Source: Christiangramia sp.
GTDB taxonomy: Bacteria > Bacteroidota > Bacteroidia > Flavobacteriales > Flavobacteriaceae
Assembly (NCBI GenBank): GCA_024644145.1
Contig: JAHELO010000036.1
Coordinates: 1 to 7,435, forward strand
Length of the DNA: 7,435 nucleotides
Direction of reading: 5' to 3'
Below are positions 1 through 6,148 of this stretch, in pieces; position 1 is the first letter of the stretch; every line of letters begins with the position of its first letter. The notes under the pieces were generated by a model. That model was not told the origin of the DNA. It did not search any database and saw nothing but the letters and a program-made list of their open reading frames with translations. The position numbers and the translations under genes are program-made.

Positions 1-259
1 GATTGCTAACAGCTTTATCCAAATAGACACCCACGAAGGCCATGGTTTTATATCCTAACAATCGTGCGTCGAGCATCATTTTAGAGCCCTCTATCAAGCC
101 AGATTTCTCCAGTTTTCTTAAACGTTGATGCACGGCCGCCCCGGTAATACCAATATTTTTAGCTATTTCAAGAATAGGTTTTTTAGCATCTTTCATCAGG
201 TGATTGAGTATAGTCTTGTCAATCCCATCCAGCATTACATTATCATTGACTATTTTCAT
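1..259 (-). CDS. Lrp/AsnC family transcriptional regulator, N-terminal part (runs off the left edge)
   Basis: A DNA-binding regulator of the leucine-responsive/AsnC family; such proteins typically bind as dimers or octamers and sense amino acids. The visible 86 residues cover the whole winged helix-turn-helix. They open with the family signature LDGIDKTILNHL (residues 10-21). A helix-turn-helix follows at about 28-52 (EIAKNIGITGAAVHQRLRKLEKSG), then the 'GLIEG' wing and the start of the ligand-binding RAM domain (LGYKTMAFVGVYL, 68-80). The C-terminal part lies beyond base 1. I chose the ATG at 257-259; an alternative ATG lies eight codons further in, just before the conserved LD. The gene sits 49 bases downstream of a saccharopine dehydrogenase-type gene on the same strand, so read-through is possible, but it also has its own candidate promoter. 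A role in lysine or branched-chain amino acid control is inference; the effector cannot be read from this part. Confidence 0.93.
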   Translation of the reverse strand, partial: MKIVNDNVMLDGIDKTILNHLMKDAKKPILEIAKNIGITGAAVHQRLRKLEKSGLIEGSKMMLDARLLGYKTMAFVGVYLDKAVSN

Positions 260-282
260 AGAAATTTTTTTAGAATGTAATG

Positions 283-290
283 CAAAAGTA
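283..290 (-). promoter_or_regulatory. Candidate Bacteroidetes -7 promoter element for the Lrp/AsnC gene
   Basis: On the minus strand this reads TACTTTTG, an exact match to the Bacteroidetes -7 consensus TAnnTTTG. It lies 23 bases upstream of the ATG, which would give a leader of roughly 15-20 bases. No TTTG -33 element is seen at the expected 17-23 base spacing; the nearest upstream TTTG is 35 bases away. The call therefore rests on the -7 box alone. If real, the regulator can be expressed separately from the upstream saccharopine dehydrogenase gene. Confidence 0.45.
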
Positions 291-308
291 CAAAATTGCT
301 TACCAATC

Positions 309-1682
309 TTAATTGCCTACTTCGCCAAATGGGTTATATCCCAGGTATTTAGTCTCTTTCTCTTTAAATATAATATCCTGCTCTTCCAGTTTCTTTAAAA
401 TTGGCTCATATACTTCCTTTTGAATAGGTAGTTGCACTCCCGGGGTTTTTATCTCACCGTTGAGGATCATTATCGTTGCCATTGCTACGGGTAAACCTAC
501 AGTTTTAGCCATCGCAGTTTTAGACTGATCTTCCCCTATATGTACCATAGTAGAATCTATTTGTTTCTTTTCTCCATTAAGTTCATAGCCGAACTTATGA
601 TACATAACTATCATATCCTTATCATCCTGAGACAATGACCATTTATCCATAAGGATCTTTTGCAAAGCCTGGGCCGGAGTGGCGTTTTTAATACCGATCT
701 TTTTGTCGGGATTAAACAGGTCCAGTTCTATAAGTTTATCCCACATGATATCATCCTGGTCTATTTTAAGATTGTGCCTTACTTTTAATTCTACTGAATC
801 ACTTGGTGAATAGGGTAAAAAGGAATTTATAAAATCTCTGTAACTCATGTTTTCAGAGTTCTTCATTTCGAAATTATCATCGGTCATTCCCAGTTGCACG
901 AACATGTTCCATGCCCGGCTAAATCCAACTTTCCTTATAGTACCACGGTAGAGGGTAAGGGCATTTTCCAGACCATAGATGCTTTGATATTTCAGGGAAT
1001 TGCGGTTTGCGTAGCCTTCAAATTTTCCATGACCTTCTATCTCCAGAAATTCGGTTCTTCTGAATAAGCGGTGATATGGAATGTATTTATATTTTCCTTC
1101 CTGAATAAATTCAGCGACCCCACCCTGGCCGGCGACCACAACGTTTCTAGGGTTCCAGGTGAATTTATAATTCCACAGATTATTGTCACTTTCAGGAGCC
1201 ACCAGGCCTCCGGTAAAAGATTCAAAAAGCAACATTTTACCACCTTTGTCCCTTATCCTGTCTATAACCTGCATGGCACTCATATGGTCTATACCTGGGT
1301 CAACACCAATTTCATTCATAAAAACAAGGCCCTTTGCTTTAACCTCTTTGTCCAGCGATTTCATCTCTTCACTTATATAGGAGGCGGTTACCATGTTCTT
1401 CCCATATTTAAGACAATCCTTTGCTACTTCTATGTGGAATCTTGCCGGTAGCATAGATATAACAATGTCTGCCCTTTTTATGGCAGGCTCTCTGCTATCA
1501 GCATTGAAAACATCCAGTTCAAATGCTTCACAATTAGGGTCATTATCACAGGCCTTTTTTGCATTATCCAGATCAAGATCTCCAATTCGTAAAAATAGGT
1601 TCTCACTTTTAGCCTGTTGTAGCAGGTAATGAATAAGAACAGAAGTAGATTTTCCTGCTCCTACGATCAATATTTCTCGCAT
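309..1682 (-). CDS. Saccharopine dehydrogenase/reductase family protein
   Basis: A 457-residue cytoplasmic oxidoreductase of the saccharopine dehydrogenase family (Lys9 and C-terminal AASS type). These enzymes interconvert saccharopine with aminoadipate semialdehyde plus glutamate, using NAD(P). An N-terminal Rossmann fold opens with ILIVGAGKSTS (residues 4-14), with ISMLPA at 75-80 closing the nucleotide-binding half. The catalytic/dimer domain carries the typical NEIGVDPGIDHM (123-134), then SFTGGLVAPES (155-165) and NPRNVVVAGQGG (177-188). A family-like C-terminal TMAKTVGLPVAMA is represented at about 389-402. Length and domain order match the stand-alone enzyme; there is no fused lysine-ketoglutarate reductase domain and none elsewhere in the window. 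The first glycine motif, GAGKSTS, departs from strict GxGxxG, as is common in this family. The gene precedes an Lrp/AsnC regulator on the same strand and diverges from a DUF423 gene. The exact substrate (saccharopine or a related opine-like amino acid) is inferred from the family. Confidence 0.9.
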   Translation of the reverse strand: MREILIVGAGKSTSVLIHYLLQQAKSENLFLRIGDLDLDNAKKACDNDPNCEAFELDVFNADSREPAIKRADIVISMLPARFHIEVAKDCLKYGKNMVTASYISEEMKSLDKEVKAKGLVFMNEIGVDPGIDHMSAMQVIDRIRDKGGKMLLFESFTGGLVAPESDNNLWNYKFTWNPRNVVVAGQGGVAEFIQEGKYKYIPYHRLFRRTEFLEIEGHGKFEGYANRNSLKYQSIYGLENALTLYRGTIRKVGFSRAWNMFVQLGMTDDNFEMKNSENMSYRDFINSFLPYSPSDSVELKVRHNLKIDQDDIMWDKLIELDLFNPDKKIGIKNATPAQALQKILMDKWSLSQDDKDMIVMYHKFGYELNGEKKQIDSTMVHIGEDQSKTAMAKTVGLPVAMATIMILNGEIKTPGVQLPIQKEVYEPILKKLEEQDIIFKEKETKYLGYNPFGEVGN

Positions 1683-1695
1683 AAATTAAGTTAGT

Positions 1696-1730
1696 TTTGT
1701 GTAGTTGTTGACGAATGTATTAAAACTTTG
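1696..1730 (+). promoter_or_regulatory. Weak candidate promoter for the DUF423 gene
   Basis: A TTTG (1696-1699) is followed after 23 bases by AAACTTTG (1723-1730), one mismatch from the Bacteroidetes -7 consensus TAnnTTTG. The ATG lies 20 bases further on. The element overlaps the weak minus-strand candidate for the neighbouring gene, so the two divergent promoters, if real, would compete for the same bases. Confidence 0.3.
1712..1719 (-). promoter_or_regulatory. Weak candidate -7 element for the saccharopine dehydrogenase-type gene
   Basis: On the minus strand this reads TACATTCG, one mismatch from TAnnTTTG, 29 bases before the start codon. No clear TTTG -33 box lies behind it. It is the best candidate in the 68-base divergent spacer, but it is a weak one. 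Confidence 0.25.
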
Positions 1731-1750
1731 AGTTAAAAAAAATCGAAAGC

Positions 1751-2140
1751 ATGACCAGAAAATTATTAATGGCAGGGGCAATTTTTGGATTAACGGCAGT
1801 GATATTTGGTGCTTTTGCTGCACACGGATTAAAAGAAAATATTTCTCCGGAATCTTTAACTTCTTTTGAAACAGGGGTGCGTTTCCAGATGTATCACGCA
1901 CTTCTGTTATTAATATTAGGCGGATTGGAATTTATTTCTATCAGGATTAGTGCCTGGATCTTTTATCTGTTGTGTTCAGGGATAATATTGTTCTCAGGTT
2001 CTATCTATCTGCTTTCTACCGGGGTATTGTTTGAGATCGATTTTCGATCTATCGCCTTAACGACCCCGGTAGGGGGGAGCCTTTTAATAATAGCCTGGGG
2101 TATGTTACTGCTGAAATTCATAAAGTTAAAAAACAAATAA
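1751..2140 (+). CDS. DUF423 family small integral membrane protein (YgdD/TMEM256-like)
   Basis: A 129-residue inner-membrane protein of the DUF423 family, whose biochemical role is not established. Family hallmarks are visible in order: a first hydrophobic helix (about 5-24) ending in GAFAAHGL (20-27), then FETGVRFQMYHALLLL (39-54) leading into the second helix. A third helix (about 68-90) carries SGIILFSGSIYLLS, and a TPVGGS turn (105-110) precedes the last helix (111-124). A short lysine-rich tail, KFIKLKNK, follows. Four membrane segments and this length are normal for the family. The start is the ATG at 1751; no Shine-Dalgarno sequence is seen, which is usual in Bacteroidetes. The gene is separated from the downstream pckA by 78 bases that contain a good -7 promoter element, so the two are probably not a tight operon. 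Confidence 0.93.
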   Translation: MTRKLLMAGAIFGLTAVIFGAFAAHGLKENISPESLTSFETGVRFQMYHALLLLILGGLEFISIRISAWIFYLLCSGIILFSGSIYLLSTGVLFEIDFRSIALTTPVGGSLLIIAWGMLLLKFIKLKNK

Positions 2141-2145
2141 ATTGT

Positions 2146-2185
2146 TTTGGTATAACGATATATCTATATAAGATTTTTACTTTTG
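2146..2185 (+). promoter_or_regulatory. Candidate pckA promoter (TTTG ... TACTTTTG)
   Basis: TACTTTTG (2178-2185) matches TAnnTTTG exactly and lies 33 bases before the pckA ATG. The only TTTG upstream (2146-2149) is 28 bases away, longer than the usual 17-23. Either the -33 contact is weak or an activator helps. The intervening DNA is very AT-rich and contains the palindrome GATATATC (2158-2165). The predicted leader is about 26-30 bases, with no Shine-Dalgarno sequence. Confidence 0.5.
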
Positions 2186-2218
2186 TACACCTAAACAAAC
2201 TACAGAATTGATTTTTTT

Positions 2219-3817
2219 ATGGTCGATAACACCCAAATTACGAAAACGATTTCGTTAGAGGATTACGGGATCAATAAAGCTACAGTCCATTATCAGCTAT
2301 CTCCAAAAGAACTACATGATGAAACCTTAAGACTTGGTCAGGGTGTTGAAAGCTCATTTGGAGCTCTTGCGGTCAATACCGGAGAGTTTACAGGTAGGTC
2401 TCCTAAAGATCGCTTCATTGTTAAGGACGATGTTACTAAAGATAAAGTATGGTGGGGAGATATTAATATCCCGTTTGATCCGGAAAAATTTGATAAGTTA
2501 TATGCCAAGGTGGTAGATTATCTTGGTGGTAAAGAAATCTACGCCCGGGATGCTTATGCCTGTGCAGATGATAATTATCGTTTGAATATTCGGGTTATTA
2601 ACGAATATCCCTGGTCTAACCTTTTTGCATATAACATGTTTCTTCGAGTAGAAGACAATGAGTTACATGATTTTAAAGAGGATTGGTTGATTGTTAATGC
2701 ACCGGGTTTTAAAGCTAACCCTGAAGTTGATGGTACACGCCAGGAAAATTTTGCAATATTAAATTTCAATAAAAAGATCGCTCTAATAGGAGGAACCGGA
2801 TATACGGGAGAGATCAAAAAAGGAATTTTTTCAGCATTGAACTTTATTCTGCCTGTATTTAAAAACACCCTGCCAATGCATTGTTCGGCGAATGTAGGTG
2901 AAGAAGGAGATACTGCTATTTTCTTTGGTTTATCTGGTACAGGTAAAACAACTCTTTCTGCAGATCCTGAAAGAAAACTTATTGGAGATGATGAGCATGG
3001 CTGGACAGAAGAAAATACTATCTTCAATTTTGAAGGAGGTTGTTATGCAAAAGTGATCAACCTATCAGAGGAGAATGAACCCGATATTTATCATGCCATT
3101 AAACCGGGAGCTATTCTGGAGAATGTTGTGCTGGATAATAAAGGAAACGTAGATTTTGAGGATACCAGTATCACTCAGAATACTAGGGTTAGTTATCCGA
3201 TACATCATATTAATAATATTCAGGAGCCATCTACAGGTAAGAATCCAAAGAATATCTTTTTTCTTACTGCAGATGCATTTGGAGTATTGCCTCCAATTAG
3301 CAAGTTAACTCCTGGACAGGCGGCCTATCATTTTATTAGTGGGTATACAGCGAAGGTTGCTGGAACCGAAGCTGGAGTAGATGAGCCGGTACCTAGCTTT
3401 TCAGCTTGTTTTGGCGCTCCTTTTATGCCTTTACATCCTACCAGGTATGCCGAAATGCTGAGTAAAAAGATGAAAGCAGCAGAGGTGAACGTTTGGCTGG
3501 TAAATACCGGATGGACTGGTGGTCCTTATGGTATAGGAAACAGAATGAAGCTAAAATATACTCGCGAGATGATTAGTTCAGCCCTGGAAGGCAAGCTTGA
3601 TGGCGTGGAATTTGAAAAACATGAGATCTTTGGGTTGCAAATGCCAAAAACCTGTGAGGGTGTACCTTCAGACATTTTAAATCCTAAGAACACCTGGAAA
3701 GATAAAGAGGCATATGACCGTAAGGCGAAAGAACTTTCAAATTTCTTCAGAAAGAACTTCAGTAAATTTGAGGAATATGCAAATGAAGAAATTATGAATG
3801 GTGCTCCTATAGAGTAG
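2219..3817 (+). CDS. pckA: Phosphoenolpyruvate carboxykinase (ATP)
   Basis: Catalyses oxaloacetate + ATP to phosphoenolpyruvate + CO2 + ADP, the committed step of gluconeogenesis from TCA-cycle intermediates, in the cytoplasm. The 532 residues equal the normal length of the ATP-dependent family. Signature parts are in order: GRSPKDRFIV (59-68; Arg60 is the expected substrate-binding arginine), GGTGYTGEIKKG (191-202; Tyr195, Lys201), PMHCSANVGEEGD (219-231; metal-ligand His221). Next come the P-loop GLSGTGKTTLSAD (237-249; Lys243), the metal-binding GDDEHGW (256-262) and NTRVSYP (321-327; Arg323). The P-loop sequence and length separate it from the GTP-dependent type. The ATG at 2219 gives the usual N-terminus; no Shine-Dalgarno sequence precedes it. 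It appears monocistronic: its own promoter lies upstream and a strong hairpin terminator follows about 20 bases after the stop, facing the convergent hemD gene. Confidence 0.98.
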   Translation: MVDNTQITKTISLEDYGINKATVHYQLSPKELHDETLRLGQGVESSFGALAVNTGEFTGRSPKDRFIVKDDVTKDKVWWGDINIPFDPEKFDKLYAKVVDYLGGKEIYARDAYACADDNYRLNIRVINEYPWSNLFAYNMFLRVEDNELHDFKEDWLIVNAPGFKANPEVDGTRQENFAILNFNKKIALIGGTGYTGEIKKGIFSALNFILPVFKNTLPMHCSANVGEEGDTAIFFGLSGTGKTTLSADPERKLIGDDEHGWTEENTIFNFEGGCYAKVINLSEENEPDIYHAIKPGAILENVVLDNKGNVDFEDTSITQNTRVSYPIHHINNIQEPSTGKNPKNIFFLTADAFGVLPPISKLTPGQAAYHFISGYTAKVAGTEAGVDEPVPSFSACFGAPFMPLHPTRYAEMLSKKMKAAEVNVWLVNTGWTGGPYGIGNRMKLKYTREMISSALEGKLDGVEFEKHEIFGLQMPKTCEGVPSDILNPKNTWKDKEAYDRKAKELSNFFRKNFSKFEEYANEEIMNGAPIE

Positions 3818-3837
3818 TTTTAATTGTTAGTTGAAAC

Positions 3838-3868
3838 AAAAAAATCCGGTCGATGACCGGATTTTTTT
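3838..3868. terminator. Bidirectional intrinsic terminator between pckA and hemD
   Basis: A perfect 14-bp stem with a 3-base loop: seven A, then TCCGGTC, loop GAT, then GACCGGA and seven T. Because the A-run and T-run pair with each other, the hairpin is followed by a U-tract when read from either strand. It begins 20 bases after the pckA stop and ends 21 bases from the hemD stop, so it can stop transcription of both convergent genes. Confidence 0.92.
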
Positions 3869-3889
3869 ATTTGTACAATAAGAAATAAT

Positions 3890-4636
3890 TTATTTCTTAT
3901 TTACCTCACTTATATATTTATTAATTGCCATCGTCATACTTGGTGTCTCTGGCGTAGGAGCTTTAATATTTACGGTAAGACCATGTTCTTTGGCTGCTTT
4001 AATTGTGGTATTTCCAAATACGGCAATTCGTGTATTGTTTTGCTTGAAATCAGGGAAATTCTCAAATAAAGATTTGATACCGCTAGGGCTAAAGAAAACC
4101 AGGATATCATAAGTTACATCCTTCAAATGTGAAAGATCACTTACCACTGTTCTGTACAGCACGGCTTTTTTCCATTCCACACCAATCTTATTCAAGGTCT
4201 TTGGTACATCTGGCTTCAGCATATCTGAAGAAGGCAGAAGGAACTTTTCGTTTTTATATTTCTTAATAAGGGGAGCCAGTTCAGCAAAAGTTCGCTTTCC
4301 TACATAGATCTTTCTCTTACGGTACACCACATATTTCTGCAGATAATAAGCCACGGCTTCGCTAAGACAAAAATACTTTAACGTGTCTGGTACCTTGAAT
4401 CTCATTTCTTCTGCAATTCTAAAGAAGTGGTCTACGGCATTCCGGCTGGTAAGAATGATTGCCGAATATTGCGTAAGATCTACTTTTTGTTGTCTTACTT
4501 CTTTAGAAGGAACTCCTTCAACGTGGATAAAAGGGATGAAATCAATTTTAACTTTTTGCTTTTCCTCTAACTCAAAATAAGGAGAGTTTTCTACCTTAGG
4601 TTCTGGTTGAGAAACCAAAATTGTTTTCACTTTCAT
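3890..4636 (-). CDS. hemD: Uroporphyrinogen-III synthase
   Basis: Closes linear hydroxymethylbilane into uroporphyrinogen III with inversion of ring D, the branch-point precursor of haem, sirohaem and cobalamin; a soluble enzyme. The 248 residues fit the two-lobed family, which is poorly conserved overall. Recognisable parts are ILTSRNAVDHFF (61-72, the 'TSrnaV' signature of lobe one), DILVFFSPSGIKSLFE (177-192, 'ftSpsgv') and RIAVFGNTTIKAAKEHG (203-219), followed by the PTPETPSMTMAI tail (228-238) resembling the usual 'pT.egl..al' end. The start at 4636 gives MKVKTILVSQPEP, the common N-terminus in Bacteroidetes. No other haem gene is in the window. The gene lies 24 bases downstream of a DUF4271 membrane protein gene on the same strand, with no promoter element seen between them, so co-transcription is likely. 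Confidence 0.92.
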   Translation of the reverse strand: MKVKTILVSQPEPKVENSPYFELEEKQKVKIDFIPFIHVEGVPSKEVRQQKVDLTQYSAIILTSRNAVDHFFRIAEEMRFKVPDTLKYFCLSEAVAYYLQKYVVYRKRKIYVGKRTFAELAPLIKKYKNEKFLLPSSDMLKPDVPKTLNKIGVEWKKAVLYRTVVSDLSHLKDVTYDILVFFSPSGIKSLFENFPDFKQNNTRIAVFGNTTIKAAKEHGLTVNIKAPTPETPSMTMAINKYISEVNKK

Positions 4637-4660
4637 ATATAAAACTTTATTAAGACCTCT

Positions 4661-5314
4661 TTAGATTGTAATTAGCTTATACAAAATTAAATAAGGGGCT
4701 ATTTCAAGAGCGCAAAGGTACAAAATAAAATAAAACCAATGGGCGCTAACTATACTTTGATTTCTTCTGTATATGATAAAAAGACTTATAGCATTGGCGA
4801 GTAGTGCAAACCCACCAATCAAACCTATTATCAGTGCTGTAGGGTAGAGGGCGTAAGTTAAAAATAATGCTGCAATTAAAAGAAAAATCGAGATAAAATT
4901 TCTGTAGCTGAACTTCTGAAAAATGTAATAATCTATTTTATCATCTATATCGAAAATATTTCCAATAATTTTTTCAACTCCAGCCTTTATAAGGATGAAA
5001 CAAAAGTAGGCGGTGAATATGCGAATGAAGGTTATTAAGGAAGAGGATTCAGTATTTGTTAGAAAACGGTATACAATAAATAAGAACAGCGAAACCGAGA
5101 CAGCCTGAAGTGTAAGTAATAAAATGTTAAAAGCATGAAAAGCCTTATTCTCTTTTCCCTTAAAGGCTATAAATTTGCCCGAACTCAGTAAAGAGGTGAA
5201 TTCTTCAAAGCGTTGAGGGAACTGGATTTTTGCAACCACAATCAGAGCAAAGCATGCCAGAAAAAGGATGGTAATCCAATCCTGATATTCATAAATTCGC
5301 TCAACTGCCTGCAT
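4661..5314 (-). CDS. DUF4271 family integral membrane protein
   Basis: A 217-residue membrane protein that I assign to DUF4271, a Bacteroidetes family of unknown function. About six hydrophobic segments are visible, at roughly 13-30, 62-83, 94-113, 139-157, 160-182 and 192-213. A polar loop lies at 31-60 and a conserved-looking stretch, EKIIGNIFDIDDKIDYY, at 114-130. No enzymatic motif is evident. The open frame extends upstream to 5512, but that would overlap the divergent glycosyltransferase gene and adds a non-hydrophobic, cysteine-containing stretch unlike the family. I therefore take the ATG at 5314 (protein starting MQAVERIYEYQDW), which lies 14 bases behind an exact -7 promoter box. 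An ATG at 5368 is a less likely alternative. The stop is 24 bases before hemD on the same strand, suggesting a two-gene unit; a link to tetrapyrrole synthesis is only guilt by association. Confidence 0.85.
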   Translation of the reverse strand: MQAVERIYEYQDWITILFLACFALIVVAKIQFPQRFEEFTSLLSSGKFIAFKGKENKAFHAFNILLLTLQAVSVSLFLFIVYRFLTNTESSSLITFIRIFTAYFCFILIKAGVEKIIGNIFDIDDKIDYYIFQKFSYRNFISIFLLIAALFLTYALYPTALIIGLIGGFALLANAISLFIIYRRNQSIVSAHWFYFILYLCALEIAPYLILYKLITI

Positions 5315-5328
5315 GAAGTAATTTTTTA

Positions 5329-5336
5329 CAAATGTA
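5329..5336 (-). promoter_or_regulatory. Candidate -7 promoter element for the DUF4271-hemD unit
   Basis: On the minus strand this reads TACATTTG, an exact TAnnTTTG match. It ends 14 bases before the chosen start codon, implying a very short leader (about 8-11 bases). A weak GTTG sits about 26 bases upstream in the -33 region; a canonical TTTG is absent. The box supports the start at 5314 over the longer open frame. Confidence 0.5.
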
Positions 5337-5373
5337 AAATTTTGACCCTTATTCCGGTGGTTCAACATAAAGA

Positions 5374-5400
5374 TTTGAAGTTTTAATTTGCATACATTTG
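5374..5400 (+). promoter_or_regulatory. Candidate promoter for the glycosyltransferase-pyrC unit
   Basis: TTTG (5374-5377) is followed after 15 bases by TACATTTG (5393-5400), an exact -7 match; the spacing is slightly below the usual 17-23. The ATG at 5417 lies 16 bases after the box, giving a leader of about 10 bases. The -7 box is the inverted copy of the minus-strand box at 5329-5336, identical over nine bases. Confidence 0.55.
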
Positions 5401-5416
5401 TGCAAAATATTTGGGA

Positions 5417-6148
5417 ATGGTAAATGGGATAATTATTATACCCACCTTTAATGAAATAGAGAACATTGAACGCATAATTAGAAATGTGTTCTCTCAAAGA
5501 CGTAAATTTCATATACTGGTAGTAGATGATAATTCTCCCGATGGTACTGCCACAAGAGTAAGTACCCTTAAAGCTGAATTTCCAGACCGCTTATTTCTTG
5601 AGGAAAGAGTGGGGAAACAGGGCCTGGGTACCGCCTATATTCATGGTTTTAAATGGGCGCTGAAAAAGCAGTATGAATATATCTTTGAGATGGATGCCGA
5701 TTTTTCTCACAATCCCAACGATCTCATAAGGTTATATAATACCTGCAAAAGAGATGGTGCAGATGTGGCAATAGGATCCAGATATATTACTGGGGTGAAT
5801 GTGATAAACTGGCCCATGAACAGGGTCCTGATGTCTTGGCTCGCCTCGAGGTATGTAAGATTTGTTACCGGCATGGATATACAGGATACCACCGCCGGAT
5901 TTGTTTGTTATAAAAGAAAAGTACTGGAGGCAATAGATCTGGATAGAATCCAGTTTATTGGATATGCATTTCAGATTGAAATGAAGTTCAAGGCGCATTT
6001 GCGCAATTTTAAAATCGTGGAAGTGCCGGTAATATTTACCGACAGGACCCGGGGAACTTCCAAAATGAGCGGCTCCATAATTTCAGAAGCCGTGTTCGGG
6101 GTAATAAAAATGAAGCTTAAAAGTCTGTTTAACAGGAAAAAGGTCTAA
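5417..6148 (+). CDS. Family 2 glycosyltransferase, polyprenol-phosphate mannose synthase type
   Basis: A 243-residue GT-A fold enzyme of the DPM1-like branch of family GT2. Such enzymes move mannose (or another hexose) from a nucleotide sugar to a polyprenyl phosphate on the cytoplasmic membrane face, making a lipid-linked sugar donor for glycan or glycoprotein assembly. Motifs in order are IIPTFNEIENI (7-17), the nucleotide-binding VVDDNSPDGT (35-44), the metal-binding DAD in EMDADFSHNP (91-100), GSRYITG (120-126), QDTTAGFVCYKR (156-167), GYAFQIEM (182-189) and FTDRTRGTSKMS (207-218). It lacks the C-terminal membrane domains found in some relatives, so it should be peripheral to the membrane. 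A TTG at 5411 is in frame, but the ATG at 5417 gives the normal MVNGIIIIPTFNE start. Its TAA shares one base with the pyrC ATG. The mannose specificity is inferred from the family. Confidence 0.93.
   Translation: MVNGIIIIPTFNEIENIERIIRNVFSQRRKFHILVVDDNSPDGTATRVSTLKAEFPDRLFLEERVGKQGLGTAYIHGFKWALKKQYEYIFEMDADFSHNPNDLIRLYNTCKRDGADVAIGSRYITGVNVINWPMNRVLMSWLASRYVRFVTGMDIQDTTAGFVCYKRKVLEAIDLDRIQFIGYAFQIEMKFKAHLRNFKIVEVPVIFTDRTRGTSKMSGSIISEAVFGVIKMKLKSLFNRKKV

Noticed and set aside
5..34. GAGKST in the saccharopine dehydrogenase-type protein (residues 8-13) read as an ATP-binding P-loop
   Set aside because: Position is given in protein residues. It sits at the first beta-strand of a Rossmann fold at the extreme N-terminus, where the dinucleotide-binding glycine loop belongs, and the rest of the protein matches saccharopine dehydrogenases; a Walker A function is unlikely.
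204..398. 64-codon plus-strand frame across the Lrp/saccharopine dehydrogenase gap
   Set aside because: It overlaps both minus-strand genes, and its hydrophobic translation reflects T-rich antisense sequence; no supporting signal.
1071..1451. 126-codon open frame on the plus strand inside the saccharopine dehydrogenase-type gene
   Set aside because: Antisense to a conserved coding region, with no promoter element or recognisable domain.
2575..3027. 150-codon open frame on the minus strand inside pckA
   Set aside because: It lies fully antisense to a well-conserved enzyme, and its translation has no recognisable family features; it is a shadow of pckA codon structure.
5411..5416. TTG start for the glycosyltransferase, two codons before the ATG
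   Set aside because: The ATG at 5417 gives the standard N-terminus, and the TTG would leave almost no leader after the -7 box.
5315..5512. N-terminal extension of the DUF4271 frame to 5512 (66 extra residues)
   Set aside because: It would overlap the first 96 bases of the divergent glycosyltransferase gene and span its promoter. The extra residues do not look like the family, and an exact -7 box sits just upstream of the internal ATG at 5314.
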